From an uncultured Bacteroidales bacterium (GTDB lineage: Bacteria; Bacteroidota; Bacteroidia; Bacteroidales; UBA932), in assembly GCA_944325435.1 (NCBI GenBank), contig CALVAC010000013.1, positions 16,781 to 80,780 on the forward strand: DNA of 64,000 bases, read 5' to 3'. A program made the position numbers and the translations under genes. Positions 1-9,144 of this stretch are shown here, in pieces (the first letter of the stretch is position 1; each line of letters starts with the position of its first letter). The notes under the pieces were generated by a model, which did no database searches, was not told the DNA's origin, and saw only the letters and a program-made list of their open reading frames with translations.

Positions 1-162
1 GGTGATTTCCCTGGCACGTCCGATGACGAATTCCACAGGCCTGTCCCCGTACGGACAGTTTGCATTGTCTGCATAATAGATATAGTCCTCCCGGGGGAGA
101 AGCCTGCGTATCTCCCTGAATACGGACAGTCCGCCTACACCAGAATCGAATATTCCTATCAT
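1..162 (-). CDS. murI: glutamate racemase, N-terminal part (cut by window edge)
   Basis: The reverse strand from 162 encodes 54 codons running off the window. The protein starts [18 protein letters not shown] and continues with [11 protein letters not shown]. These are the two signature segments of glutamate racemase: FDSGxGGLSV, which contains the first catalytic region, and the D-N-x-x-x-PYG segment. The family converts L-glutamate to D-glutamate for peptidoglycan in the cytoplasm. The gene is divergent from prfB and has its own Bacteroidota-type promoter upstream. Only the N-terminus is visible, so integrity cannot be judged. Confidence 0.93.
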   Translation of the reverse strand, partial: MIGIFDSGVGGLSVFREIRRLLPREDYIYYADNANCPYGDRPVEFVIGRAREIT

Positions 163-189
163 TAAATGCAGCTTCTTGGATTGCAGGGT

Positions 190-221
190 CAAATTTACGG
201 AAATTATTGCTAATTTTGCAA
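190..221 (-). promoter_or_regulatory. candidate promoter of murI
   Basis: On the - strand TTG (219-221), a 21-nt spacer and TAAATTTG (190-197) match the Bacteroidota -33/-7 consensus (TTTG/TTG, 19-21 nt, TAnnTTTG), 28 nt before the murI start. A plus-strand TAATTTTG at 211-218 could serve prfB but has no convincing -33 element. Confidence 0.6.
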
Positions 222-295
222 GATTGTGCGGTATCCCTCGTTGAGGCAGATGCCCTATGGCAGGGAGCCGTCCTGAATGAAAACAGAGGATATAT

Positions 296-1411
296 ATGAT
301 AACGGTAGAGCAGATACGTGCCCTGAAACAGAGGGTGGAGACATTGGACAGATGCCTTGACATAGACTCGAAAAGGGCGGAGGTGGAGAAAAAGACCGCC
401 AGGACGCTCGCCCCGGATTTCTGGGATGACCCGAAGGAGGCTGAAAAGTTCCTGAAAGAGCTTGCAGGGGTGAAATTCTGGGTGACCGGATATGACAAGG
501 TAGCATCCGGCGTGGCTGATCTGGAAGTCCTGTATGATTTCGCCAGGGAAAGTATGGAGGGTGCGGCAGAGGGAGTCGAGACCGATGAGGCACAGGAACT
601 GGACAAGGCCTACGGGACGGTGGAGAAAGAGATAGAGGATCTGGAACTGAGGAATATGCTCGGAGAGGAGGGGGACAGCCTCGGGGCAATCCTGACCATC
701 AATTCCGGTGCTGGAGGGACCGAGGCCAACGACTGGTCGGCTATGCTGATGCGTATGTATATGCGCTGGGGAGAGCGTAACGGCTACAAGGTGACTGTCA
801 CGGATGAGCTTGAGGGCGAGGATGCCGGCATCAAGTCCGTGACGATGCAGTTCGAGGGGGATTATGCTTTCGGTTATCTCAAGGCCGAGAGCGGAGTGCA
901 CCGTCTGGTGAGGATTTCACCGTTCAATGCCCAGGGGAAGAGACAGACCACATTCTCATCCGTGTTCGTATATCCGCTTGTGGATGATACAATAGAGATA
1001 GAGATCAACCCGGCGGACCTGGAGTGGGACACCTACCGCTCCAGCGGTGCGGGAGGACAGAATGTGAACAAGGTGGAGACAGGTGTGAGGGTGCGCCATA
1101 TCCCGACAGGGATTGTGGTGGAGAATACGGAGACCCGTTCGCAGCTGGACAACAGGCAGAATGCCCTCCGTATCCTGAAATCCCGTCTGTATGACCTCGA
1201 ACTGAAGAAGCGCCAGGAGAAGCAGGCCGAGCTGGAGGGACAGAAGAAAAAGATAGAGTGGGGCTCGCAGATCCGCAGCTATGTGCTGCATCCGTACAAG
1301 ATGGTCAAGGATCTGAGGACCGGATACGAGACTTCCGACACTCAGGCCGTGCTGGACGGTGACCTGAATGAATTCATGAAGGTTTATCTGATGTCGAACA
1401 ACAATAATTGA
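296..1411 (+). CDS. prfB: peptide chain release factor 2, no programmed frameshift
   Basis: RF2 reads UGA and UAA stop codons and triggers peptidyl-tRNA hydrolysis on the ribosome. The 371-residue protein has the recognition tripeptide SPF at 208-210 and the catalytic GGQ at 253-255 within [10 protein letters not shown], at full family length. In many bacteria prfB carries an in-frame stop near codon 25 (CTT-TGA-C) bypassed by +1 frameshifting. Here the homologous place, codons 21-22 at 356-361, reads CTT-GAC directly in frame within RCLDIDSK, so the gene is a single continuous frame. It is followed after 7 nt by the fumarase gene and is probably co-transcribed with it. Confidence 0.97.
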   Translation: MITVEQIRALKQRVETLDRCLDIDSKRAEVEKKTARTLAPDFWDDPKEAEKFLKELAGVKFWVTGYDKVASGVADLEVLYDFARESMEGAAEGVETDEAQELDKAYGTVEKEIEDLELRNMLGEEGDSLGAILTINSGAGGTEANDWSAMLMRMYMRWGERNGYKVTVTDELEGEDAGIKSVTMQFEGDYAFGYLKAESGVHRLVRISPFNAQGKRQTTFSSVFVYPLVDDTIEIEINPADLEWDTYRSSGAGGQNVNKVETGVRVRHIPTGIVVENTETRSQLDNRQNALRILKSRLYDLELKKRQEKQAELEGQKKKIEWGSQIRSYVLHPYKMVKDLRTGYETSDTQAVLDGDLNEFMKVYLMSNNNN

Positions 1412-1418
1412 TTTCAAT

Positions 1419-3035
1419 ATGGTAACATTCAAGTACGCTCCGATGTTTCAGCTTGGAGAAGACAAGACTGAATACTATCTTCTGACAAAGGACTATGTCT
1501 CGGTAGGGGAATTCGAAGGCAAGCCGATCCTCAAGGTAGAGAAAGAAGGTCTGACGGCAATGGCGAATGCGGCTTTCCGGGATGTCTCTTTCATGTTGCG
1601 TCCTGCACACAACGAGCAGGTGGCGAAGATACTTTCAGACCCTGAGGCAAGTGCAAACGACAAATATGTGGCATTGACGTTTCTCCGCAATGCGGAAGTG
1701 GCCTGCAAGGGAAAGCTCCCTTTCTGCCAGGACACCGGCACTGCCATCATTCACGGAGAGAAAGGGCAGCAGGTATGGACCGGATACTGTGATGAGGAGG
1801 CTTTGTCCAGAGGCGTGTTCAAGACATATACCGAGGAGAACCTGCGCTATTCCCAGAATGCCCCTCTGACCATGTATGATGAGGTCAATACGAAATGCAA
1901 TCTCCCGGCCCAGATAGACATAGAGGCGACCGAGGGAATGGAATACCGCTTCCTGTGCGTGGCAAAGGGAGGAGGTTCCGCTAACAAGACCTATCTCTAC
2001 CAGGAGACCAAGGCCATCCTCAATCCGGACACCCTCGTGCCTTTCCTTGTCGAGAAAATGAAGACTCTCGGCACTGCCGCATGCCCTCCGTACCATATCG
2101 CATTCGTGATAGGAGGCACTTCGGCAGAGAAGAACCTCCTGACAGTCAAGCTTGCCTCTACACATTATTATGATTCTCTCCCTACGGAAGGAGATGAGAC
2201 CGGAAGGGCGTTCAGGGATGTGGAACTCGAGGCACAGGTGCTCGAGGCAGCCCACAGGATAGGTCTCGGAGCCCAGTTCGGGGGGAAATATTATGCCCAT
2301 GATGTCCGCATCATCCGTCTGCCGCGCCATGGCGCAAGCTGTCCGGTAGGTCTCGGAGTCAGCTGTTCTGCAGACAGGAACATCAAGTGCAAGATCAACA
2401 GGGATGGCATCTGGATCGAGAAGATGGATGACAATCCCGGAAGACTGATACCTGCAGAACTCCGCAATGCGGGAGAGGGGGATGCGGTGAAGATCGATCT
2501 CGACCAGCCTATGTCGGATATATTGAAGGAACTGACGAAATATCCGGTATCGACCCGCCTGAGTCTCAGCGGTACTATCATAGTTGCCCGGGACATAGCC
2601 CATGCAAGGATCAAGGAGCGTCTTGACAGGGGAGAGGAGATGCCTCGGTATCTGAAAGACCACCCTGTATATTATGCAGGTCCGGCAAAGACCCCTGCAG
2701 GTATGGCCTGCGGGTCAATGGGACCTACGACTGCAGGCAGGATGGACCCTTACGTGGACCTGTTCCAGAGTCATGGCGGAAGTATGGTGATGCTTGCAAA
2801 AGGCAATAGGAGCCAGCAGGTTACGGATGCCTGCAAGAAGCATGGCGGTTTCTACCTCGGTTCGATAGGCGGGCCTGCGGCCATCCTTGCGCAGAACAAC
2901 ATCAAGAGCATAGAATGCGTAGAGTATCCTGAACTTGGAATGGAGGCTATCTGGAAGATCCGTGTGGAGGACTTCCCTGCATTCATCCTTGTGGATGACA
3001 AGGGCAATGACTTTTTCAAGACAGTCCTGAAGTAG
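1419..3035 (+). CDS. fum: class I (iron-sulfur) fumarate hydratase
   Basis: It interconverts fumarate and L-malate in the cytoplasm, in the TCA cycle or the reductive fumarate branch used by anaerobic Bacteroidales. The 538 residues carry both halves of the class I enzyme: an N-terminal catalytic domain with KGGGSANK (183-190) and a C-terminal swivel domain. The three cysteines expected to hold the 4Fe-4S cluster fit C103 (FCQDTGTA), C222 (AACPPYH) and C308 (GASCPVG). Length matches E. coli FumA/FumB. The cluster is oxygen-labile, consistent with an anaerobe. It starts 7 nt after prfB and shares its transcript by inference. Confidence 0.95.
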   Translation: MVTFKYAPMFQLGEDKTEYYLLTKDYVSVGEFEGKPILKVEKEGLTAMANAAFRDVSFMLRPAHNEQVAKILSDPEASANDKYVALTFLRNAEVACKGKLPFCQDTGTAIIHGEKGQQVWTGYCDEEALSRGVFKTYTEENLRYSQNAPLTMYDEVNTKCNLPAQIDIEATEGMEYRFLCVAKGGGSANKTYLYQETKAILNPDTLVPFLVEKMKTLGTAACPPYHIAFVIGGTSAEKNLLTVKLASTHYYDSLPTEGDETGRAFRDVELEAQVLEAAHRIGLGAQFGGKYYAHDVRIIRLPRHGASCPVGLGVSCSADRNIKCKINRDGIWIEKMDDNPGRLIPAELRNAGEGDAVKIDLDQPMSDILKELTKYPVSTRLSLSGTIIVARDIAHARIKERLDRGEEMPRYLKDHPVYYAGPAKTPAGMACGSMGPTTAGRMDPYVDLFQSHGGSMVMLAKGNRSQQVTDACKKHGGFYLGSIGGPAAILAQNNIKSIECVEYPELGMEAIWKIRVEDFPAFILVDDKGNDFFKTVLK

Positions 3036-3058
3036 CTCCGGTATGCCGTCATAAAAAG

Positions 3059-3089
3059 TTTGCACATTCAGGGAAAAATACTATCTTTG
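3059..3089 (+). promoter_or_regulatory. promoter of the rplU-rpmA unit
   Basis: TTTG (3059-3062), a spacer of exactly 19 nt and TATCTTTG (3082-3089) form a full match to the Bacteroidota promoter consensus. Transcription would begin a few bases downstream and give a leader of about 85-90 nt before rplU. Confidence 0.85.
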
Positions 3090-3110
3090 CAGTCCGCAAA
3101 ATGTATTGAA

Positions 3111-3157
3111 GGCTGGCAAGCTGTTGGAAAAGAGCCGTTTGACGGCCGCTTGCAGCC
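3111..3157 (+). promoter_or_regulatory. structured 5' leader of rplU (candidate r-protein autoregulatory element)
   Basis: Arms GGCTGGCAAGC (3111-3121) and GCTTGCAGCC (3148-3157) pair over ten base pairs with one bulged G. Inside lies a second hairpin, GCCGT (3134-3138) with ACGGC (3142-3146) and a 3-nt loop. The nested structure fills most of the untranslated leader of the L21 operon. L21 leader elements are known in other phyla. That this one binds L21 or otherwise regulates the operon is inference. Confidence 0.5.
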
Positions 3158-3182
3158 GAAACTTCAAAAGTTTATGTAAATT

Positions 3183-3494
3183 ATGTACGCAATTGTTGAC
3201 ATTGCAAGCCAGCAGTTCAAGGTTGAAGCAGGAATGGAAATCTTCGTCAACCGTCTCAAGGCAGCCAAGGATGCCGAGGTGACATTTGACAAAGTGCTTC
3301 TGATCGATGAAGATGGCAAGGTGAAGATCGGCGCTCCGTATGTAGAGGGTGCCGTAGTAAAGGCAACGGTCATTGATGACACCTGCAGGGCAGACAAGGT
3401 ACTTGTCTTCAAGAAGAAACGCCGCAAAGGCTATCAGAAGCTCACAGGACACCGTCAGGACCTTACGAAAATCAGGATTAACGAGATCGCTTAA
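3183..3494 (+). CDS. rplU: 50S ribosomal protein L21 (bL21)
   Basis: A 103-residue basic protein starting MYAIVDIASQQFKVEAG and ending with the typical KKRRKGYQKLTGHRQDLT segment of bL21, which binds 23S rRNA in the large subunit. The first gene of a two-gene unit with rpmA, it lies downstream of a strong promoter and a folded leader. Length and order are standard. Confidence 0.97.
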   Translation: MYAIVDIASQQFKVEAGMEIFVNRLKAAKDAEVTFDKVLLIDEDGKVKIGAPYVEGAVVKATVIDDTCRADKVLVFKKKRRKGYQKLTGHRQDLTKIRINEIA

Positions 3495-3497
3495 TTC

Positions 3498-3503
3498 AGG
3501 AGG
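3498..3503 (+). promoter_or_regulatory. consensus Shine-Dalgarno of rpmA
   Basis: AGGAGG lies 8 nt before the rpmA ATG. A perfect Shine-Dalgarno is unusual in Bacteroidota, whose ribosomes mostly ignore it because the anti-SD is sequestered, so it stands out among the starts in this window. Confidence 0.6.
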
Positions 3504-3511
3504 ATTAGATT

Positions 3512-3772
3512 ATGGCACATAAAAAAGGTGTAGGTAGTTCCAAGAACGGCCGTGAGTCAGAGAGCAAACGGCTTGGCGTCAAGAAATTCGGCGATCAGTT
3601 TGTCAAGGCCGGCAATATTCTGGTCCGCCAGAGAGGTACTGTAAAATATCCGGGCGCGAATGTCGGGATGGGCAGAGACCATACCCTGTATGCGCTTGTA
3701 GATGGAAAGGTACAATTCCGCAGGAAGTTCGGGGCAAAGGTATATGTCTCGGTAGTTCCTTTTGAGAACTGA
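3512..3772 (+). CDS. rpmA: 50S ribosomal protein L27 (bL27)
   Basis: An 86-residue protein beginning [18 protein letters not shown], the hallmark N-terminus of bL27 that reaches the peptidyl-transferase centre. It has no Firmicutes-type cleavable N-terminal extension. It follows rplU by 17 nt. Length and C-terminus (VSVVPFEN) fit the family. Confidence 0.97.
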   Translation: MAHKKGVGSSKNGRESESKRLGVKKFGDQFVKAGNILVRQRGTVKYPGANVGMGRDHTLYALVDGKVQFRRKFGAKVYVSVVPFEN

Positions 3773-3796
3773 CTCGGAGGAATTTATGGACAATAG

Positions 3797-3859
3797 ATGA
3801 GAGGGCTGTTACTCCGGGTGAGGGAATGGCCCTCTCATTATGTGTCTGTCGGCAGACAC
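3797..3859 (+). terminator. two stem-loops after rpmA
   Basis: ATGAGAGGGC (3797-3806) pairs perfectly with GCCCTCTCAT (3829-3838). A second hairpin follows, GTGTCTG (3842-3848) with CAGACAC (3853-3859) and a TCGG loop. There is no clear T-run, so the pair may attenuate or stabilise the r-protein mRNA rather than act as a classic terminator. Confidence 0.45.
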
Positions 3860-3921
3860 GGGCAGAAAAGTGCCATCACAGGCAAGCCCGCAGGAGAAAT
3901 AAAAATTAAACCCGTAATATA

Positions 3922-5190
3922 ATGTTGACTCTCAAATTGCTCCGTGAAGATCCGGAGTTCGTCATAAGGAAACTCGCAGTCAAGAATTTTGACGCAAAGG
4001 AGATAGTTGCAAGGATAAATGAACTCGACAGCAACAGAAGGGCCCTCCAGACAGAGCTTGATGCATGTCTGGCGCAGCAGAACAGGATAGCTTCACAGAT
4101 AGGGGCACTGATGAAGCAGGGAAAGAAAGATGAGGCGGAGGCGGTCAAGAAAGAGGTCGCCGCCCTGAAGGAGCATTCGAAGTCGCTTGAGGAGAAGTCA
4201 CAGTCCAACAATGCAGAACTGGACTCCCTGATTGTCCTGCTCCCGAATATCCCGTGTGACCTTGTCCCGGAAGGCAGGAATTCAGATGACAATGTCGTTG
4301 TCAAGATGGGGAACGAGATTCCGGAACTCGGGCCGGATGCCCTTCCTCACTGGGAACTTGCGAAGAAACTCGACATAATAGATTTTGACCTCGGAGTCAA
4401 GCTGACGGGGGCTGGATTCCCTGTCTACAAGGGAAAAGGGGCACGCCTGCAGAGGGCGCTGATCAATTTCTTCCTTGATGTCAACACAAGGGCCGGATAT
4501 CTTGAGGTGGAGCCTCCTGTGATGGTCAACGAGGCATCCGGGTTCGGTACAGGCCAGCTCCCCGACAAGGAGGGGCAGATGTACCATGCCACTCTCGACA
4601 ACTATTATCTTGTCCCGACGGCTGAGGTGCCTGTCACCAACATATACAGGGATGTGATTCTCGGACAGGATGACTTCCCGGTCAAGATGACGGCATATAC
4701 CCCTTGTTTCCGCAGGGAGGCAGGCTCGTACGGAAAGGATGTCCGCGGACTCAACCGTCTGCACCAGTTCGACAAGGTGGAGATTGTCCGTATAGAGAAA
4801 CCGGAGAATTCATACGCTGCACTTGATGAAATGATAGCCCACGTGGAGGGTATCGTGAAGGGTCTCGGCCTGCCGTACAGGATACTGAGGCTGTGCGGAG
4901 GAGACCTGAGCTTCACTTCCGCCATAACTTATGATTTCGAGGTCTATTCGGCTGCCCAGGGACGCTGGCTGGAGATAAGTTCGGTCTCCAATTTCGAGTC
5001 CTACCAGGCAAACAGGCTGAAACTCAGGTACAGGGATGCGGATGGCAAGATGCAGCTTGCCCATACTCTTAACGGAAGCTCTCTCGCCCTGCCGCGTGTG
5101 GTCGCAGCCTTGCTCGAGGACAACCAGAAGGATGGGCACATCATCATACCGGAAGTGCTCCGTCCATACACAGGGTTTGATACCATATAA
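3922..5190 (+). CDS. serS: seryl-tRNA synthetase
   Basis: It charges tRNA-Ser with serine in the cytoplasm. The 422 residues contain the N-terminal tRNA-binding coiled coil (about 30-105, rich in Lys/Glu with QQNRIASQIG), class II motif 2 (FRREAGSYGKDVRG) and motif 3 (NGSSLALPR) near the C-terminus. Length is standard. It is separate from the ribosomal protein genes by about 150 nt containing stem-loops. Confidence 0.97.
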   Translation: MLTLKLLREDPEFVIRKLAVKNFDAKEIVARINELDSNRRALQTELDACLAQQNRIASQIGALMKQGKKDEAEAVKKEVAALKEHSKSLEEKSQSNNAELDSLIVLLPNIPCDLVPEGRNSDDNVVVKMGNEIPELGPDALPHWELAKKLDIIDFDLGVKLTGAGFPVYKGKGARLQRALINFFLDVNTRAGYLEVEPPVMVNEASGFGTGQLPDKEGQMYHATLDNYYLVPTAEVPVTNIYRDVILGQDDFPVKMTAYTPCFRREAGSYGKDVRGLNRLHQFDKVEIVRIEKPENSYAALDEMIAHVEGIVKGLGLPYRILRLCGGDLSFTSAITYDFEVYSAAQGRWLEISSVSNFESYQANRLKLRYRDADGKMQLAHTLNGSSLALPRVVAALLEDNQKDGHIIIPEVLRPYTGFDTI

Positions 5191-5206
5191 CAGGTCCTTC
5201 ACTCCG

Positions 5207-5255
5207 TTCAGGATGACAGTGGCAGTCCGATGACAATGGTCATTCAGGATGACAG
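5207..5255. repeat. direct repeat of a 13-bp REP-like unit
   Basis: TTCAGGATGACAG occurs at 5207-5219 and again at 5243-5255 in the serS-ruvC gap. An inverted, related unit is at 36488-36506. From memory, short TTCAGGATGACA elements are dispersed in intergenic DNA of some Bacteroidales genomes. Function unknown. Confidence 0.5.
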
Positions 5256-5298
5256 GGCGGATGCCGTCTGAGATGTCTGATCCGGAGATATCTGATGC

Positions 5299-5859
5299 AT
5301 GATGACTGGAGAAAGGACGATAATAGGGATTGACCCCGGAACCACCATACTCGGTTTCGGGGTTGTCCGTATCGACAGTCACGGACCGCATTATGTGGAT
5401 ATGGGAGTGTTCGACCTGAGGAAGATACGCGATCCGTTCGAGAAGCTGGCCAACATATTCGGAGGTGTCGGAGAACTGCTCTCGGTATATTCTCCGGATG
5501 AGCTTGCCGTAGAGTCCCCTTTCTATGGCAAGAACGCCCAGGTCATACTGAAGCTCGGAAGGGCCCAGGGCGCTGCGATAACGGCGGCGGCCATGAAGGG
5601 GATACCTGTCACGGAATATGCACCGCGCCAGGCCAAGATAGCCATATGCGGCAACGGTGCGGCCTCCAAGAGCCAGGTGAGCGTCATGATACAGAAGACC
5701 CTGAATGTGGAGCTTGACCCGAAGTTTCTCGATGCGACAGATGCTCTCGCCATTGCCCTCTGCCATTATTACGAGACTTCTAATCCTCTGGCGAAGGTCG
5801 GGGGCAAGGGAAAGGACTGGAAGAGGTTCATAGAGGCCAATCCGGACAGGGTGAAATGA
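5299..5859 (+). CDS. ruvC: Holliday junction resolvase RuvC
   Basis: An endonuclease that cuts Holliday junctions with RuvAB during recombinational repair. It has the RNase H fold with acidic active-site residues at the expected places: D12 (GIDPGTT), E72 (VESPFYGKN), D145 and D148 (LDATDALAIALCHYY). 186 residues, normal length. A second ATG directly follows the first. The last residues (KDWKRFIEANP) are intact. Confidence 0.96.
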   Translation: MMTGERTIIGIDPGTTILGFGVVRIDSHGPHYVDMGVFDLRKIRDPFEKLANIFGGVGELLSVYSPDELAVESPFYGKNAQVILKLGRAQGAAITAAAMKGIPVTEYAPRQAKIAICGNGAASKSQVSVMIQKTLNVELDPKFLDATDALAIALCHYYETSNPLAKVGGKGKDWKRFIEANPDRVK

Positions 5860-6015
5860 ATGTCCGGTCCGGCCGGGTGCCGCTGCCGGCATTTTCTGAA
5901 AAAAACTTGACCTGGGAATTAAACTGTTCAGCATTGTTTTTGTCTAATTCGGCGTTCCTGTTCTGCTTCATGGCAGACGGGTTTTTGTGTAGTATCCTAA
6001 ACCTGGATCTGAATT

Positions 6016-9000
6016 ATGGGGAAAAAAGCGGTTGTGTTTATCCTTGGTGTGCTTGTGCTGGCAGGCGCATTGTTTTCTGCTGCCGATGCCCGTGCGCAGG
6101 GCGGGGTTTCTGTCAAGGCGACATTGACGGATGCATCCACCGGAGAGCCGGTGGGATTCGCCACGGTGTCGCTGACGGATACGACTACGGCCAGGACATA
6201 TAAGTTCGCCATGAGCGATGCTGATGGCAAGGTCTCCATCCCCGGTGTCAGGAATGGGATCTTCATGCTGAAGGCGGAGATGATGGGCTACAAGCCGTAC
6301 ACCAAGGTGCTGGATGTCACCGGCAGGCCGATAGACCTCGGGACGGTGAAGATGGCGCAGGATGTTGAGGTCCTGGATGCGGCGAGCGTCACTGCGGTCG
6401 GCAACCAGATGATAGTCAAGAAAGATACGGTAGAATACACGGCATCCCTGTTCAAGACATCGGACAATGACATGCTGGAGGAACTTCTGAAGAAGCTGCC
6501 GGGAGTGGAGGTGGATTCAGACGGTACAATTACTGCCAACGGGGAGACCATCACCAAGGTGATGATAGACGGCAAGGAATTTTTCCTCGATGACCCCCAG
6601 CTTGCCACCAAGAACATTCCTGCCAAGATAATAGAGAAGGTCAAGGTGGTCGAGAAGAAATCCGACCAGGCCGAGTTCACCGGAATAGATGACGGGGATG
6701 AGGAGACTGTTATCGACCTTTCCATCAAGCCAGGGATGATGGACGGATGGTTCGGGAATGCGATGGCGGGAGGAGGACATGACCTGCCGGACAAGGGCTT
6801 CTATAATGCAGAAACCCCGTGGTATAAGGAAGGATGGCGATATCAGGGGGCTCTTATGGCCGGACGGTTCTCCAAGAACAGCCAGTTGAGCGTGATACTC
6901 AACTACAACAATACCAACAACCGTGGATTCAATGATGTGGCCGGCAGTATGATGCAGACGATGAGAGGCTCCAGGGGCTTCGGGCGGGGTACCGGAGGCT
7001 GGGGGCGCAACGGTATCACGACTTCCTGGATGGCCGGGGCAAACGGCGCGTTCGACCTTCTGGACGGTGACATGGAGCTGGTCGGCAACTATCTCTATAG
7101 CGGCTCGAACAGATATGTCGAGGAGGAGAGTTCGAGGACGACCTATATGGATGACGGGAGCAGCCTTATCTATGACAATGATGGATATAACCTTTCCAAC
7201 TCCCAGGGACACCGTTTCGGGGTGCGTCTGGAGCATGAGTTCTCGGAGAACACATCTATAATATTCGAGCCCCAGTTCAACTTCGGCCACGGCTCGTATT
7301 CGGAGTATTCCGATTTCTCGACGTGGACTGATCCTGCCGATGGCAGCGACAGGACACTCACCAACGAAGGTTTCAACGAGAATACAGGATATAACACCAA
7401 CTGGAATGCGAGCGGATTCTTCCTTTTCCGCCAGAGGCTCGGCAAGCCGGGAAGAACACTCTCTGCCAATGTCTACTACAATTTCAGCAACAACGATCTG
7501 GACGGATTCAACCAGTCCTACACGGACAATGACAGTGCCGCCGAAGGGGATGAGGAGATAGTGAACCAGAGGTTCGACCAGAACTCCAGGTCATCTTCCG
7601 TCAATGTCAGGGCTGTCTATACTGAGCCTCTCGGACACGATTTCTATCTCGAGGCGAACTATTCCTACAGATGGAGCAGGAGCGTATCCGTCAAGGACAC
7701 GTACCAGAGCCTTACCAACGGAATGACATCCTCTTTCGACCAGTCGATGGGAAGGGATGTCTCGCATCTCGTGTATTCGTACGACGGGGAATTCAGGAAC
7801 GAGGACTATTCCAACTCGATTTCCAATACATCCCAGAACCATTCGGCAGGAGCCAACTTCATGTACCAGAAGGATAAGATAAGGGCGCAGGTCGGGGCTT
7901 CCTTCAGGCCGACCATAACCGACAACCTGACCAATGGGGAGAAATACGAAAGCACTGTCTTCAACTGGTCACCGCAGGTGATGTTCTCGTATGACTTCGA
8001 TGACAACACCAATGTCAGGATGTTCTATTTCGGCAATTCTTCGCAGCCGTCCACATCCCAGCTGATGCCTGTGGCGGACAATTCCGACCCTCTGAACGTG
8101 TCTTTCGGTAATCCGTATCTTACACCTTATTTCAACCATAACATGCGCGGTATGTTCCGTTTCACGGACAAGGACACCTTCCTCACCATCAACACGAGGT
8201 TGGGAGGCGGCTTCGTGCAGGACGGCATCACCAACGCCCTGTGGTATGATGACGGAGGCGTGCAGTATTCGATGCCGCTGAACGGACCCCTGTCCGGAAA
8301 TGCCGATATGAGGTTCTCCCTCAACACCCCTATCGCCAAGTCGCAGTTCTCCATATTCACCATGACCAATTTCAGGTATTCCGCCTCGACTTCGTATGTA
8401 GGCAGGACGGATTCCGGGCAGAGCGATGCCTTCACGGGGCTCTATTACAATGAAACCGATGGAACAATGGACTACGAGGCTTTCCACAGGGATTTCTTCT
8501 CCCACTCCGATGAAGGTTCGCTCGGACTGAATCTGCTCGATTTCTTCCAGGAGTCACGCACCCAGACCCTGTCTTTCACCCAGAGGCTCAGGTTCACCTA
8601 CAGGAATGATTTTGTGGAGATTGACCTGGGAGGACGCACGAGGATGTCCAAGTCTTGGTACACCGTCGCGGAGTACAACCAGAGCGCGACGTGGAACAAC
8701 CAGGTGGATTTTTCGATGAACTGGACCATACCCGGAGGCGTGAGCCTTATAGCGGATGCCGATTACAACTGGTACAACGGCTATACGACACAGCAGGATG
8801 ATGAGTTTGTAATCAACGCGGAAATATCCAAGCTGTTGTTCAAGAACAAGTTCACCCTGGCGCTCAAGGCATACGACATACTGAACCAGTCCAAGAACCT
8901 GAATGTCTCTGATGCATCCAACTACCATCAGGAGACCAGGAACAATACACTCGGCCGCTATATCATTCTGTCACTTACCTACCGTTTCGGAAACTTCAAC

Positions 9001-9063
9001 GCAAACGGCCAGCAGCGCGGACCGGGCGGACACGGTCCGATGGGACCTCCTCCTCGCAGATAG
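6016..9063 (+). CDS. TonB-dependent-receptor-like outer membrane beta-barrel protein with carboxypeptidase-like N-domain
   Basis: 1015 residues. A signal peptide (about 1-28, ending ADARAQ) is followed by a CarboxypepD_reg-like beta-sandwich (about 30-115: TDASTGEPVGFATVSL, later GYKPYTK). Then comes a plug-like domain (about 120-240, LLKKLPGVEVDSDGTI and IDGKEFFLDDP) and a long beta-barrel ending in FGNFNANGQQ and a Gly/Pro/Arg-rich tail. This layout fits the outer-membrane beta-barrel family near TonB receptors, without a SusD partner. Its ligand is unknown. The 155 nt upstream hold no promoter I could recognise. Confidence 0.85.
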   Translation: MGKKAVVFILGVLVLAGALFSAADARAQGGVSVKATLTDASTGEPVGFATVSLTDTTTARTYKFAMSDADGKVSIPGVRNGIFMLKAEMMGYKPYTKVLDVTGRPIDLGTVKMAQDVEVLDAASVTAVGNQMIVKKDTVEYTASLFKTSDNDMLEELLKKLPGVEVDSDGTITANGETITKVMIDGKEFFLDDPQLATKNIPAKIIEKVKVVEKKSDQAEFTGIDDGDEETVIDLSIKPGMMDGWFGNAMAGGGHDLPDKGFYNAETPWYKEGWRYQGALMAGRFSKNSQLSVILNYNNTNNRGFNDVAGSMMQTMRGSRGFGRGTGGWGRNGITTSWMAGANGAFDLLDGDMELVGNYLYSGSNRYVEEESSRTTYMDDGSSLIYDNDGYNLSNSQGHRFGVRLEHEFSENTSIIFEPQFNFGHGSYSEYSDFSTWTDPADGSDRTLTNEGFNENTGYNTNWNASGFFLFRQRLGKPGRTLSANVYYNFSNNDLDGFNQSYTDNDSAAEGDEEIVNQRFDQNSRSSSVNVRAVYTEPLGHDFYLEANYSYRWSRSVSVKDTYQSLTNGMTSSFDQSMGRDVSHLVYSYDGEFRNEDYSNSISNTSQNHSAGANFMYQKDKIRAQVGASFRPTITDNLTNGEKYESTVFNWSPQVMFSYDFDDNTNVRMFYFGNSSQPSTSQLMPVADNSDPLNVSFGNPYLTPYFNHNMRGMFRFTDKDTFLTINTRLGGGFVQDGITNALWYDDGGVQYSMPLNGPLSGNADMRFSLNTPIAKSQFSIFTMTNFRYSASTSYVGRTDSGQSDAFTGLYYNETDGTMDYEAFHRDFFSHSDEGSLGLNLLDFFQESRTQTLSFTQRLRFTYRNDFVEIDLGGRTRMSKSWYTVAEYNQSATWNNQVDFSMNWTIPGGVSLIADADYNWYNGYTTQQDDEFVINAEISKLLFKNKFTLALKAYDILNQSKNLNVSDASNYHQETRNNTLGRYIILSLTYRFGNFNANGQQRGPGGHGPMGPPPRR

Positions 9064-9111
9064 GGTACGGGACGGACAGTTTTCTGTCATTCGGAGATGC
9101 ATTATTTTTAC

Positions 9112-9119
9112 TATCTTTG
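9112..9119 (+). promoter_or_regulatory. -7 element before the GH127 gene
   Basis: TATCTTTG matches the Bacteroidota -7 consensus 25 nt before the ATG at 9145. The -33 position lacks a good TTTG. Confidence 0.5.
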
Positions 9120-9144
9120 TCAGGATAACAAAAGAACCTGAACA

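Noticed and set aside
1635..2663. 342-codon - strand frame opposite the fumarase gene
   Set aside because: The sense frame is a complete class I fumarase; the antisense has no recognisable motif.
3787..3801. GGAGG plus ATG-GAC-AAT-AGA-TGA micro-frame after rpmA
   Set aside because: Only four codons; more likely a coincidence at the start of the stem-loop region.
4810..5934. 374-codon - strand frame opposite serS/ruvC
   Set aside because: It crosses two conserved genes and an intergenic gap on the wrong strand, with no motif.
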